This document shows, piece after piece, positions 48,553 to 60,199 of a DNA stretch of 64,000 nt. The notes below the pieces were generated by a model that saw only the letters and a list, made by a program, of their open reading frames with translations, was not told where the DNA came from and made no database searches. The position numbers were made by a program, and so were the translations under genes. Source of the DNA: Gracilaria gracilis (lineage: Eukaryota; Rhodophyta; Florideophyceae; Gracilariales; Gracilariaceae); assembly GCA_030374805.1 (NCBI GenBank), contig JARGSG010000023.1, positions 62,001-126,000 of the forward strand. The letters run 5' to 3'. Position 1 is the stretch's first letter; every line of letters begins with the position of its first letter.

Positions 48553-51279
48553 TCACCCGAAATTCTCCTCCCGAAACACAAAGCGCACGGCGCAGCCGTG
48601 TTCACGCAGCGCCTTGACCACCTCCTTGTCCACGCCCATGTCGCGGCTCACCGTCTTGGAGCCAAACCCGCGCAGATACGCGCCCTTGAGCGCCGACACC
48701 ACCTCCACCTTACGGATGGAGCGTCGGATCATCTGCCCCATACGATGCGGCCCGCAGAAGAACACGCCCACAGTAGCGTCGCTCTTGGCGCGCCCCATCA
48801 CCTCCGAGAAGATGGCGTCCCAGTCGGGCCGTCCCAGCTTGGTGGTGCTGATGAACTCGTCGTCGCCGCCAGCCTCCTCGTCGCTGCGCAGCGTCTTTTC
48901 GCGCGTCATGTAGCGGTGCAGTCGCAGCTGCGTGCCGGACGCCAGCGGCTCCAGCTCCTGCCGCAGCCACAGGTCGTCGTCCGCCTTGGGCGTCGTCCAC
49001 ACAAAGTCCACGTCCGGCACCGTTTGTTGCAGCTGCTGTTGCTGCGCGTCGCCGCCGTCCACGTCCGTCAGTCGCCGCCCGCCCAGCGTGCCGTGCAGCC
49101 GCGTCAGCATCAGCACAAACATCACGGGCAGACATAGCAGGTAGTGCAGCGCAATCACGCCCGACGAGATGGGTGCGCCGCGCACGTACGCGTCCACGCT
49201 CAACGCAAAGCTGGCAATGGCGGCCGGCACCAGCAGCGTCACGTCCAACACGCGCGCCGCGCGCGAGAAGAACTGCGCGCCCATGAACGACAGCTCCAGC
49301 GCCACGGTGAGCACCAGCAGCACCATCACAGCCGCCGTGAGGAAGGTGTCGGCGATGACCACCCACTTGCCCTTTGGCGCGTCCGGGATGGCCGTCAGCA
49401 GGATGGACACGAACGTGGAGTGCCAGATGCTGCCCACGCAAATCACGCCCACGCGCGCCATCAGCAGCAGCAGGATCACAAACTGCGTGCGCGTGGAGTG
49501 CAGCACGGAGATGAGCTGCGAGCGAACGTCGAACAGCTTGATCATATGCTGGCGCGCGCGCGGGCCGCGCTTGGCCGTCGTCACGAAGATGGAGTCGTCG
49601 CGCCCCACAAACTTGCGCGCCAGGTTCACGGCGGGCACGTCGGCCAACTCGCCGCCGCCGGCGCTGCCGACGGTGCCGACGGTGCCGCGCCCGCTGCCGG
49701 GCGTGAAGGACGGCTGCAGCGCGTGGTCCGAGTCGGACTCGTCGTCGTCGTCGTCGGACGATGAGTAGCCGTTGGACAGCGTGACGCGCACGGACGGCCT
49801 CCGCAGCGACTTGAAGCGCAGCATGTCGGTGACAAACGCGGAGCGTTGCTCGTCAATGGCGGACACCTCGTTGACGGCGGCGTCCACGTTGACGTTATAC
49901 AGCTCGGAGATGACGCCAAACACGCGCTTCTCGGCGGCGGTGGTCTCGGCGGTGGTGCGCAGCCGCGCGCGTCGTTCGGTGACGGCGCGCTTGAGCCCGT
50001 CCTTGGCCTGCAGATGGTGCAGCTGCTTGCACACGGCGGAGAAGGGCGTGGCGCCAATGCCGCCCGAGATGAGCACCACGCGGTCGTAGCCGCGCACGTG
50101 CTGGCACGGCGCGCCGTACGGGCCGCGCACGCGCACGGCGATCATGGACGAGTCCTCGCCGCGGATGCGCGCGCCAAAGCGCTCGTGCAGCTCGCCGGTC
50201 CAGTCGCCCAGCTTCTTGATGTACACGGCGAGCGTCTCCTCGTGCGGCGCGGACGCGATGGTGAACGGATGCCACTCGCGGTTGATGGCCGGCACCTGCA
50301 GCTCCACGTACTGCCCCGCCATGTAGTCGAACGGCTTGGGCACGCGCAGCTCCAGCACGGTGTTGTCCTTGAAGAAGGAGTGGCTGGACGACAGCTGCAG
50401 CGTGGTGGACGACGCCTTTGCGTGCCGAAAGTAGCGGTCCAGCATGTACACCACCAGCGACGGGATGATGTACTTGTACGTCTCGGGGCGCTTGCGGTAC
50501 ATGCCGTGGAAGATGAGCAGCCCGTAGAAGAGCGTGGCGCCGATGAGATGCACGCGGTAGAAGGCGATAAAGTGCTTGCGGCGAATGTTGGGCCGCGCAA
50601 ACACAATCATGACGGCGAACACCAGCGTGAGCGCAATGCCGGTGCCCACCGACATGTTGAAGCTCCACAGCCCGCCGTCGTCCCACTGGTCCCAGCCGAT
50701 GAGCCAGCCAAAGTGGAAGCCCATGTGCAGCAGCACGCCGGCGGCGGTGGAGTAGGCGACGACGATATGCAGCAACGGAAAGGCCTTATCCAGCGGCAGC
50801 ACGTTGGCAAGCGGCGTGTCACGCAGCGACGTGAAGGTGAAACGCGCCGCCAGCAGCAGCACGAGCGACGTGTTGAGGTTGAGCGTATAGCCGGCGCCGC
50901 GTGCCACGCCGATGATGTAGCGAAAGCGCCGCCCCTGGTCAATGTCAATGTTGTCCTGGAACACAATCTCGCCGTGAAAGCCCCACAGCCACATGAGCAC
51001 CAGCACCAGCGCGTAGAACGCCAGAAACAGTAGCAACAGCGCGTACGTGGACAGCGCCGCCTCCACGGCGGCGCCGCCGCGCGTGAGCCAGCCCGTGAGC
51101 GCGTTGCGGTGCGCGGCGCCGGCCGGCGGCGGCTTGAGCGGCGCCTCTGCGGGCGGCGCGGGCGCGGACGCCGTCGGCGGCGGCGGCGGCGGCGTGGGCG
51201 GCGTGGGCGGCAGCGGCGCCTGCGCGACGGGCGCGGACGGCGCGGCGTCGTCGTCGGTGGGCAGCTGGAAGTTGACCAT
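48553..51279 (-). CDS. rboh: Respiratory burst NADPH oxidase (RBOH/NOX), red-algal type, 908 aa
   Basis: The enzyme moves electrons from cytosolic NADPH through FAD and two hemes across the plasma membrane to make superoxide. Residues 18-56 are Pro-rich and replace the EF-hands of plant RBOH. The ferric-reductase membrane core (about 78-260) has both heme His pairs at the canonical 13-residue spacing, H171/H185 and H244/H258. The FAD motif HPFT is at 337-340 and GGIGATP at 406-412. An acidic low-complexity insert (505-550) is followed by four extra membrane segments (about 600-625, 639-662, 677-698, 706-728). The protein then finishes with CGP (842-844) and a terminal RFVFREENF as in NOX. The extra segments are known in red algal RBOH. 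One exon, very GC-rich; the long opposite-strand frames are shadows. Confidence 0.93.
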   Translation of the reverse strand: MVNFQLPTDDDAAPSAPVAQAPLPPTPPTPPPPPPTASAPAPPAEAPLKPPPAGAAHRNALTGWLTRGGAAVEAALSTYALLLLFLAFYALVLVLMWLWGFHGEIVFQDNIDIDQGRRFRYIIGVARGAGYTLNLNTSLVLLLAARFTFTSLRDTPLANVLPLDKAFPLLHIVVAYSTAAGVLLHMGFHFGWLIGWDQWDDGGLWSFNMSVGTGIALTLVFAVMIVFARPNIRRKHFIAFYRVHLIGATLFYGLLIFHGMYRKRPETYKYIIPSLVVYMLDRYFRHAKASSTTLQLSSSHSFFKDNTVLELRVPKPFDYMAGQYVELQVPAINREWHPFTIASAPHEETLAVYIKKLGDWTGELHERFGARIRGEDSSMIAVRVRGPYGAPCQHVRGYDRVVLISGGIGATPFSAVCKQLHHLQAKDGLKRAVTERRARLRTTAETTAAEKRVFGVISELYNVNVDAAVNEVSAIDEQRSAFVTDMLRFKSLRRPSVRVTLSNGYSSSDDDDDESDSDHALQPSFTPGSGRGTVGTVGSAGGGELADVPAVNLARKFVGRDDSIFVTTAKRGPRARQHMIKLFDVRSQLISVLHSTRTQFVILLLLMARVGVICVGSIWHSTFVSILLTAIPDAPKGKWVVIADTFLTAAVMVLLVLTVALELSFMGAQFFSRAARVLDVTLLVPAAIASFALSVDAYVRGAPISSGVIALHYLLCLPVMFVLMLTRLHGTLGGRRLTDVDGGDAQQQQLQQTVPDVDFVWTTPKADDDLWLRQELEPLASGTQLRLHRYMTREKTLRSDEEAGGDDEFISTTKLGRPDWDAIFSEVMGRAKSDATVGVFFCGPHRMGQMIRRSIRKVEVVSALKGAYLRGFGSKTVSRDMGVDKEVVKALREHGCAVRFVFREENFG

Positions 51280-51299
51280 GTCGGCGGCGGCGGCGTGCG

Positions 51300-53000
51300 G
51301 GGGCGGACGGGCGGGGGAGAATACGCGGCGGTACCAGTTACACGCGCCGTCGCCTTAAACGTGCTGTGAGCGGCGGCGCGAGATACGCGCCGGCGCGCGC
51401 AGATTTGGGCGGCGGCGCAAGTTTCTACGGCGCGCGCGCGCGTGACGGCGCGCGGCGGCCGTGGCGCGCGCTCTGCCGCGGCGGCGGCCGGCGCGGCGGA
51501 GGTGGCGGCGGCGCGGGCGGTGGCGCCGACGCGCGCGCGCGGCCGCTGATTGGACGCGCACGCGCGCGGTGGCGCATCGGCTGACGCGCTGCTGATGTCA
51601 CCCGGGCGGCGGCGCGGCGCGGCGCGGCGCGCGGCGGCTATCAGCAGCGCGCCGAAGGTGCGCGCGCAAAGTGTGTATCATACTGTTATCGGCGCAGATT
51701 TGGGCGCGCGTTGCGCGCAGCGATGCATGACGGCGCGCGTGCTGCGCGCGTGCGCGCGCCGCGCCTATTTGTGCCAGCCGCGCTGCGCGCCGCGCAAACG
51801 GCAGCGTGTGTGTGGCCACGTGGCGCCACGTGCACGCCGTCTTTGATGAGCTGTGCGAAACGTTTTGCCGACGTCATGTTGAGCATCATTATGATAAACT
51901 TTGCCGTTGTTGTCCGGTTGGTCAACGGTAGCTACCGTTGTCACAACGTTATGGCGGTAAATGATTCAGGCACACTTGCTCCAACCGGCGCACCATGCTC
52001 TTGAGATAACAGTAACAGTCACCAAAAGCCTTGACAACAACAACTTGTACACTGCAGTACAGCCTGTCTCTTCATCACCATTCCAACCCACACGGTGCTC
52101 ACACCAAGCGCATCGCTCACTTTTAACTGCAGTGAACAACATACAACCTCTCAACACGCATAATGATTCTTCATACTACTGAACTTTATGTCATAAATAC
52201 AACACTCAGAATACTACTAAGAGAATGCGCCTATTCTCCCACCATTTGTTACCGTTTTGTTGTTTCACATGCTGAAAAACACTCGCCATATCTCCAACTG
52301 CACGTGCTAATTGTCCCACACAACGCCACTAATTTCTCTTGCCACATCAAACGCAATAATATTATGCCATTTAACTATGTACCACTGCTTGCCCATGTAC
52401 AAACTAAACAGCCTAAATTAGCTGTGCCTAACAGATCAAATACTTTATATGGGAGCATTGTATTCTCAGAAGCTACCTTCTCTAAACGCACACAGCAGCG
52501 TTCTTGCACTACTACAACAAATTAGTGAACCAGCTATAACAAAAATGCTTGTCATTCTCTGCCGGAAGGATGAACAAAGTTTTGTGAGCTTTTTGTACTC
52601 ACTTCGGGGAGCTTCATAGTACAAGTGTGCACCTGGTACTATTGTTCCTGAATTAGCAAATCTTCCGATTCATATGTCCATTCTTTTTTACATATATTTT
52701 GTATATTTCCGTGAAAATTGAAAATTTAAAAAAAATGTTTCGTTGAAATGGCGAAAAACTTTTGAAATGTCCAATCCAAAAGTTCACTGCAGCGCCCTCG
52801 TTTGCACTCCCGTTCGTTGCCCGTTAGGAAGGTTACCGTTACCCCTCGCAACGCGGTACAACTGCGGCGGAACCGCCTGAACGATTTAGCTTCATGCGAT
52901 GGCGTTTTTTTTGGTGAGAGAACACGTCTCGTCACACCATTCGATACATGTACTCCGAATTGGGGCTGTAGTTTTGGTTGTGATCAGACCCAGCTCTATC
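51300..53000. other. Gene-free stretch upstream of RBOH
   Basis: The first 550 bp (51300-51850) are extremely GC-rich with CGCGCG runs and probably hold the oxidase promoter and a CpG-like zone. Composition then drops sharply to AT-rich, with no recognisable gene. Confidence 0.5.
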
Positions 53001-53012
53001 AAAAGCTCAATA

Positions 53013-54849
53013 TTAAACGGTCGATTCATTTCCGCTCACTTCTGTTGAGGAGCTGCTTGCTGTGCATGACAACCGCCCTTTATCGACGCGTGCACGCAAC
53101 GCGCATGCCTCCTTCGTGCCGCATTCCTCCGCACACTTTTGAGGAACGAGCACCATCGCCAGAAACAAAACCACACCGAACGAATAAGCAATGATGAAAA
53201 AGGGCCGAAGCTTGTCGAAGCTGAGCTTTGTGTCGCCTTCCATTTTGCACGGCGGCAGCTTGTTCATGTACAGGTCCAGATTTGTGCTCGTCTGATTGCC
53301 CAACAGATCCAGCGTGGCTCGACTCATCGCTTCGGTCAGGGGGCTACCTTTGGGGAGTAGCATTGATAGTCCACCGCTCCAGAGTGGTTTCCCGACGACC
53401 ACGAAATCTCCGCAATATTTTTCCCGTATGGCTGAAGTGATGGCTGCGTCCACGACAACAGCATACTTGCATCGTCCGTCCTTAACAGCTTCAAATAATG
53501 TGGCGTATGAATTGAAGTACTTTGGTGGTTTCCCAATATGACATTCGCTGCGGACAGGTAGGGAAACAAAGGTGAGCTAGACCGATTCCTTAGGGCGGAG
53601 AGGAAGATGAAACGTACTCGATTGCGATTGAATTCTTCCAATATGTCTCGAGAGCACCTCCACTAAGTATGCATACGTCAGAAGGATCGACACGGCAGCT
53701 CAGAAGATCGGACACCGACTGAAACCTGGCTTCGATGGATTCCTGTACCAGAGATGCTCTGGACGATATGAAAACAGAATAGGTCGATGGAACAAACGTC
53801 AGTTTTGCGGGCAAGAAAAAAGGACGAACCAAGAGCGATACTTACGTCATACTTGCCTCGTACGATAAGACCAGGAAGAGCGCACATACGGCAAGAATCA
53901 CGTTTAGAGACCACTGACGTGTGGTGTTTCCATATACAACAACAGATTCGTCGGACTGCATTAGCATTCTCATAACTTGAGAAAGACGGCATCGATGTAG
54001 TACAACACATGATGGTGTTAGTGTGTTTCGCATGGTCTCAAAAGTCCCAAAGAGTATGGAGATTGATTATGGGACATACCTGTGCTCTCAATTGCTTTTC
54101 TCAATCGAAACGGTATGTTACTCTTCGTCAGATAATGTAGGTACCGTCGAAATCTAGGAGACGTCTTCGGTAGCGGCTCAAATCGAGAAGGGACAGCGAA
54201 TCGTTTGTCAAGAATCTTCAAAAATGAAAACATGAGGAACAACCCCAGAATGGAGGCCCAGGCCTTGCCGTCAAATGTTTGGATGAAGAACCAAACCTTC
54301 CCCGACACCGTGGCCTCAGAGACATGCGTGAACACCACGTATCGATTGTGCGCAAACGGTGGCAAGAAATCAACCAGTCCAAAGCGACTAGAGGTCTGGA
54401 ACCAACCTGCCACGCCTATGTCACAAAGGCATTCTGGGGAATCAATGATCCGTCCAGTTGTTTTGTTTGTACAGTCATGCATTATGGAAACAAAGTCATT
54501 GAAGTTGGTGGTGTTTGAGTGGTGGAAGAGGCGCATCGAAGAGCAAGACCAGTTGAGGTAAGATTGATGCTCAAGCAGATGCTCCTTGATGATACCATCC
54601 AAGCCATTCTAATAGGGTGTCGTGGTGATAGTGATTTTGGAATGTCGTTAGTACTGTGGCATGGCAAGGTCAAAAAGTGGATTATGAGCAACTTACGTTC
54701 CAGTAGCTCCGCTTGTTCTGCATGGTGATGGGGGGTTCATCCAAAAAGCAACATCGCAGCGGTGCATGTGAAGACAAGGAGTTCTGAAGGCCTAGCGCAG
54801 TGTTGAGCGTCACAAGGGACGCCCAAAAGAGAACGTGAAGCAAGCGCAT
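53013..54849 (-). CDS. Ionotropic glutamate receptor-like channel, five exons (495 aa)
   Basis: Exons 54849-54697, 54608-54080, 53975-53846, 53758-53618 and 53547-53013 join with all phases consistent (153, 529, 130, 141 and 535 nt). All four introns have GT donors (GTAAGT, GTATGT, GTAAGT, GTACGT) and AG acceptors; the first two carry TACTAAC or ACTAAC branch sites. The protein has a signal peptide (MRLLHVLFWASLVTLNTALG), a ligand-binding S1 half with N-glycosylation sites, a first membrane helix after FDGKAWASILGLFLMF, and a gate helix ending SYEASMTASL, aligning with the SYTANLAA motif of iGluRs. An S2 half (VKDGRCKYAVVVDAA, YCGDFVVVGKPL) and a last helix (FIIAYSFGVVLFLAMVLVP) follow. There is no N-terminal ATD. 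The pore loop is poorly conserved. Confidence 0.8.
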
Positions 54850-54859
54850 TTGTGGGGGG

Positions 54860-57800
54860 TGGGAAAACGACATCGGGAGGCAGAAGGAGAAGCCAATTGC
54901 GCCGTGTGGGTGATAACATGCAGGCGACTTCCAAGCGAAGTCGTTATCGGAATGAGTTTGTTGTACTTTGTGTTGTAAACAGCTTCGGTGTAATCGAGCT
55001 AGAGCGGAGCCACGAGACTTGTGAAGGCTCTGTGCCTCGATTTGCTGATAGACGGTTTGTTAGCTTTTTCGGAAATTGTGCACAACGCGAGAACTAGGTC
55101 GTAGATAGAGGTTTCGGTGCTGCAGTGCGCAAGAATGCCGACAGGAGATGAATCTCGAGATGGGTTCAATTGTTGGTTCTTACATAGTTTGAGTTGAACA
55201 TGAGTGATTATCTAGATAGATAAACTTCAAGAGGCGTCGTTGCACGACTACGTGAAGAAGCCGAGTTGGCATTATCGATGGCCGATATTCGTTTTACTGC
55301 TACAAAGCCAGTACCGTTGGTACTTCATTACGAAACCTTACTCGCGAAAAGGGGCGATTGGCATGCAGTGGGAAGGTATCCATACATGGGTAGCTGTCAA
55401 AAAAGAAAGAGGAGGCAGCTTTCAACCAATCATTTGAGTACACATGCGAAAGGAGCAGCAATGACAGTCTCGTGGGGGAAAACAGTAAACGCTATAGCGT
55501 TGGGGAAGACAGTTAGCCATCGATAAAAGCTAGAGCGTACTTGAATGGGCGTCCAGCAGCATACCGTTGACGAAATGTTGGCCAAATTTCGTGTCTTGGT
55601 GGAGCTCCACGAAAGGAGCATGATAATGAGATCGTTCCGTACGTTTCCTTGAGCAAGAAAACATGGCACCAATACACCATCTCAGAAATGTATGCCCTTA
55701 GTAAGGGCCCCTTACGCAAACGAATATTATTCCCGAAAGACGAGATTTGAGTCAAATCATTTTAAAAAAATTGCCAAACTAGAACGTAAAACATTGGTGT
55801 TTTTAGCCGATTCTCTGTGATCTAAAGTGTGGCGCTGGTGGCGCCTTGCGACGCGATGCGCGCGCAAGGCGTTCACTGCGGCCACCGCCGGCTCTGGCGC
55901 TGGTCGCGAGTTCGAGAGCTCCGAAATCTTTTTTCACATCGCAGTCCTTTCCGCAATTCGGTTGCAGTTGTCTTCTTCGAGCCGCAATACTAGACATCGC
56001 AGCATTACTCACCATTCTGCATACACCACTGCGCTATCGCGCTCACCGGAACGCGCCAGATCGTTCGAAGCAGTTGCATCTTATTATGCCGTAGTCAAAG
56101 AGTAAAATTTCTCACAAACAAGCACTTCGTAATCGGTCAGCTCTCCGCCAGAGAACTTTACCCAAGTGAAAGTGGCCATGCTGTTGTACGAGGCGTGCAA
56201 AAGCTCAAAGAGAAGGCGGTTCAGAAAAGAATGCTTCGCTGCTTGTGGTGGGGAACCAGTTCCAAACGAGCAGGCTGCAAACGAATCGCGTCCTATATAG
56301 CCACCATGCACTAGCCTTTGCACCTATTTTTAACACTTCGGCGTGATTGGTGATAAGATACCATCTATGTGTTCTCATGAAACGGCCAGTTCTTTGAACA
56401 AAACGTTCCTTCGCCTGTCGCGGTTTTTTAGCGCAATAACTTATGAGTTACCAAATGGTGGAGATCTCGGGAAAACAAAGTTTTGTGTACATTATTCCTT
56501 TAAGTGTCTCATGAATTTGGGTCTCCGCAGTTTGAATGTAACGAAGAATCACAACCAATCACCTGAGCTTACCGTTTTGAAGCAGCACACGCAAAGCTCG
56601 TCAGTTACTTCAAAATCTCATGTCTCCTAGCCTAGTGACATACTTCTAATTAGAAAAAGGGCGGAGCTACTTTAAAGCAAATCACGAGTTCCTCTCGAGG
56701 CAAAACGTATTTCAAAGCAGCAACAAGCTTTCGTTACTCAGTTCTTCCCTATTACCCCTGGTGCACCCTTGGAATGTACCGCGTATGTATTTAGCATGCC
56801 CTTTTTCTCTTGTAAAAAGTATCAGGATGTAATAGAAAATTAAAAAACGAGCGTAGTGTCTGACACGCGGTGCATTTTCCCTTCTTTCTAGAGAGAGATC
56901 CTGCTCTACTTTACCAACATATTCAAATGCAAGAAAGAGAAACCTTGACTTCAAAGCAGAAACAAATTAGCTGCATAAAGCCGTTAATTTGGAAACATAC
57001 CGTAGGGGACAGCATGAAAACAGTTGTTCAGGGCAATAATGCCATCCCATACTTCCATCCAAACAATACAAAGGACGTAGAACTGTGTGTAAAAAATATG
57101 AGGAGTGAGATTTCACAAAAGCTTTTCTGAAACTTTGTTTTACTAAAAGTTCCCTGTCAAGCTGATTAAAACTTCTTTGGTTTTTCGTCTTTTTAGATAC
57201 TTATAACGTATAGCACATATCAAAAAAAGAAGTATGGTTAGAACACTAAGAAAAAAACCAGTATCAACCTGTACTGATCGTTTTGACTGTACAAAGGTCT
57301 ATGTACTCCTCTATTGATGTTAACAATCCAGTTTGTCTCCCCTTGGATTGAAGCCCCCGTTTTCTTCCATTACAATTTCAGAAACACAGCAAAGGCTTTT
57401 TTGCATGCTACGCATCCTCGCAGAAGATGAAGCAGAAAATAGACAAATTTGCTTTACACTTTTTACGAATCATATATATGTATATTTTAGTCGTGTATTG
57501 GAATATACTTCGACCATTTTGAAATGGAGTGGAATGCTTTATATGTCAACAGCTTAGTTTTCAATTGATGCAAAACAATTTTTGACATTGCAAGTAAACT
57601 TTTATTTCGTGGCTAATAAGCAGGGGCGTATTTGTGACTATATTTTTTTCTGAATTCGAAGAAAATAGTCATGCCTTTTTTGGGGTAGTCAGTCATACTT
57701 AGTCAAAATGTAGGCACCCTAGAAAGTTTAAGCAAAATACTACATTTCGGTACTTCTGCGATATGTATTTAAACTTTGTAAATGATATGAGTGCCCATTT

Positions 57801-58430
57801 CCCGAACTTAGTGCCTTGATTTTCAGTCTTTCTTAGCGAAAAAGACCTGTTCGAAGATATTCCTTTTTAAATATTTAAGCATTCAGATTTGAAATCAAGA
57901 TGTACTCCATTTTCTTGGCCTAACAAACTTTATGGAAGGCATATTTTTAGCTCTTTTGAGAAAATGACTACCGTGACTGACTATTTTCCAGAATTCGTAA
58001 TCAGTCAGTAAAAAGTCATCAAAAAAAGCGCTAGTCAGCCACAAATACTGCCCGGCCAATAAGATAATACCTTTCCCTGCTACAAGGGTGTGGGGCTTTG
58101 CGATATTTTTCCTTTACAAAACATGCTTCGCAGAGCTGATTCTGGCTTCCAACTGTGGGACTTTGGTAATGAAGTGCGAATGGTTGAATGTATTTAGCGA
58201 TGTATAAGTTTTACATCATAAGTGGTTGGATAGCGATTAGAAGTTCATGTTTGAGAACAATTATTCAAAGCTCATTGGATTCGAATATGTCTTCAAAACT
58301 TTGCGTCAAGTACTAAGCTGAAAAAAAAGCTGAATGCTTTATATATATATGAGACAATGGTATATCATAAATTTAAATTTTCCAGTTTCTCCATGCCACC
58401 AACTTGGCAGCGTGGCAATCTTATTGGCTC
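54860..58430. other. 3.6-kb stretch without recognisable genes
   Basis: Short frames near 55240-55760 and 55830-56100 show no family resemblance. From 56.7 kb the DNA is AT-rich. Confidence 0.5.
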
Positions 58431-58439
58431 TCTCCCATA

Positions 58440-58612
58440 GGTCTACCTTTGCATATCATCCACGGTGCCGACGGTGTACCTTTAGTACACGTGTGCACGT
58501 CATCCACTGGCCGACAGTCTATCTTTGGAACACGTGTGCATGTCATCCACTCTGCAGACGGTCTTGAGTACTTTGCCCCACGTGTGCATGTCATCCACTG
58601 TGCCGACGTGGG
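58440..58612 (+). repeat. Tandem promoter repeats with CACGTG cores
   Basis: Four imperfect units of about 43-50 bp carry ACACGTGTGCA(C/T)GTCATCCAC or a close variant and a CCGACGGT-like segment. They end about 110 nt before the F-box-like gene. CACGTG is a bZIP/bHLH-type binding core, so this is likely a multi-site regulatory array. Confidence 0.6.
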
Positions 58613-58722
58613 CCATTGTTGCGCAAACCTTTGAAGAGACACCCCAACCGCTCGCTCGCCTTTGGTCTTTTTGTGGGTGCCCTTCTTTCCGCCGTCCACT
58701 TCGCGCCTCCCTTTGACGAATC

Positions 58723-60090
58723 ATGTTCAAAGCCACCCCGTCGCGGCTCATCAACTTGCCTCCGGACATTTTGGACGCGATTGTGCGCAAAATCTTCCAG
58801 GATGACTCAGCACAAAGCCACATCTCTTGTTGGCACGCGTGGGCAGCCTCGGTCGCTGCTTCGCACGTGGAGTTGTTGCGCTCGGTTCTTCGGGTCGCGC
58901 CTGGCGACGTTCAACGCCTGCAGCTTCTCAGTCGTGTGCGTCATCTTCTGGTGTCTGTGCGTGCCCGAGGCTTAAGTCGGTGCTCTTCTGGAAGCCTAGA
59001 CGACTACGTTGATGATTCTGAGCCGAGGAAAACAGCGAATTCTGTTTCGCAACAGCGTGCGTGTTCTTCCAACTTTGGTGCTTTTCATGAACCTGCCACA
59101 GTTTATTCGCCAACTGTCGTGTATCCCACGTCGGTAGACAATGAGCATGCACTTCAATGCGAACAACGCTATCTTCTGGGTACCGAGAGTGCGAATGGCG
59201 AGCAGCATGACCATGAAGCGGACACCAGCGAGTATGATGACATTCAGGCTGGCTTTGCTTCTCTTCGACTTCAAATTACATCCGAATCAGTGACAACAAA
59301 TGTCCAGATCGACTCCAGTCAACACAATCAGCAAGAGCAGCACATGCCCTTCCCCGACAATAATGATGAACGTCAATTCTGTGAAGAAGGCGACACATCG
59401 AACTGTGTTCCTGCCAACTACGATGAATTTGCTTTGCAGAGTGAATCAGTGCAAGTTTCGTATCGAGCCTATGATGCGTGTGAGTCCTTTAGTGGCTTCA
59501 ACCGTGAGGAATATACGGTTTGTGACTTTCAGCACGGCTCTGGCTCGCTCCATGAACACCTTGATGATGGGTGTTGCGCCGGTCTAGAACAAGATGAAGT
59601 TGGCACCGCACATGACGCTGGATATGACCGCGAAGAATACCATAATGACGAGGCAAACACACACGTTCTTGATGACCTTGATTTTGAGGCTATTGTTGCG
59701 AATGTATTTGACGATGGCGCTTTTGATAATTTTGGCGATGCCGTTGACAATGTGGCTGATGATGGCGTTCAAGATGACGGTGTTGTTGAGCAAGATTTTG
59801 GCGATGCCATTGACAATGTGGCTGATGATGGCGTTCATTACGACGGTGTTGTTGAGCAAGAATTTGACGGTGGCGCTTCAGAAAACTTTGACGATGCCGT
59901 TGACAATGTGGCTGATGATGGCGTTCATTATGACAGTGTTGTTGAGCAAGAACTTGACGGTGGCGCTTTAGAGAACTTTGATGATACCGTTGACAATGTT
60001 GCTAATGACGGCGCCGACGACGACTGTGGGGCAGTTGTGGATGAGGTCTGTGACGACTACGACTACAATGAGGATAATTGTAACGATTAG
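58723..60090 (+). CDS. F-box-like protein with acidic repeats, 455 aa
   Basis: The N-terminus (LINLPPDILDAIVRKIFQDD, then WHAWAASVAASHVELL) resembles an F-box, which links targets to SCF ubiquitin ligases. The match is weak. The middle is a polar, Gln/Ser/Glu-rich disordered region. Residues about 326-430 hold four tandem acidic repeats of the type FDDAVDNVADDGVHYDGVVE, encoded by recent-looking DNA duplications. The frame ends at TAG (60088-60090), but the same frame continues open for 34 codons of Asp/Tyr-rich sequence of matching character (DDYDHGDDYDDDYG...) to TGA at 60193-60195. The TAG is therefore either a recent truncation or is read through. No introns are needed. Confidence 0.65.
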   Translation: MFKATPSRLINLPPDILDAIVRKIFQDDSAQSHISCWHAWAASVAASHVELLRSVLRVAPGDVQRLQLLSRVRHLLVSVRARGLSRCSSGSLDDYVDDSEPRKTANSVSQQRACSSNFGAFHEPATVYSPTVVYPTSVDNEHALQCEQRYLLGTESANGEQHDHEADTSEYDDIQAGFASLRLQITSESVTTNVQIDSSQHNQQEQHMPFPDNNDERQFCEEGDTSNCVPANYDEFALQSESVQVSYRAYDACESFSGFNREEYTVCDFQHGSGSLHEHLDDGCCAGLEQDEVGTAHDAGYDREEYHNDEANTHVLDDLDFEAIVANVFDDGAFDNFGDAVDNVADDGVQDDGVVEQDFGDAIDNVADDGVHYDGVVEQEFDGGASENFDDAVDNVADDGVHYDSVVEQELDGGALENFDDTVDNVANDGADDDCGAVVDEVCDDYDYNEDNCND

Positions 60091-60199
60091 GATGACTATG
60101 ATCACGGCGATGACTACGATGATGACTATGGTGATGACTACGACGATGATGATCTCGGCGATGATTACGGCGATGATTATGGGGGTGATTATTGAACCA

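Noticed and set aside
48256-49137. Long plus-strand open frame opposite RBOH (others at 49144-49764 and 49846-51033)
   Set aside because: It is antisense to a clear oxidase gene in very GC-rich DNA, its translation is His/Arg/Ala low-complexity, and it has no domain.
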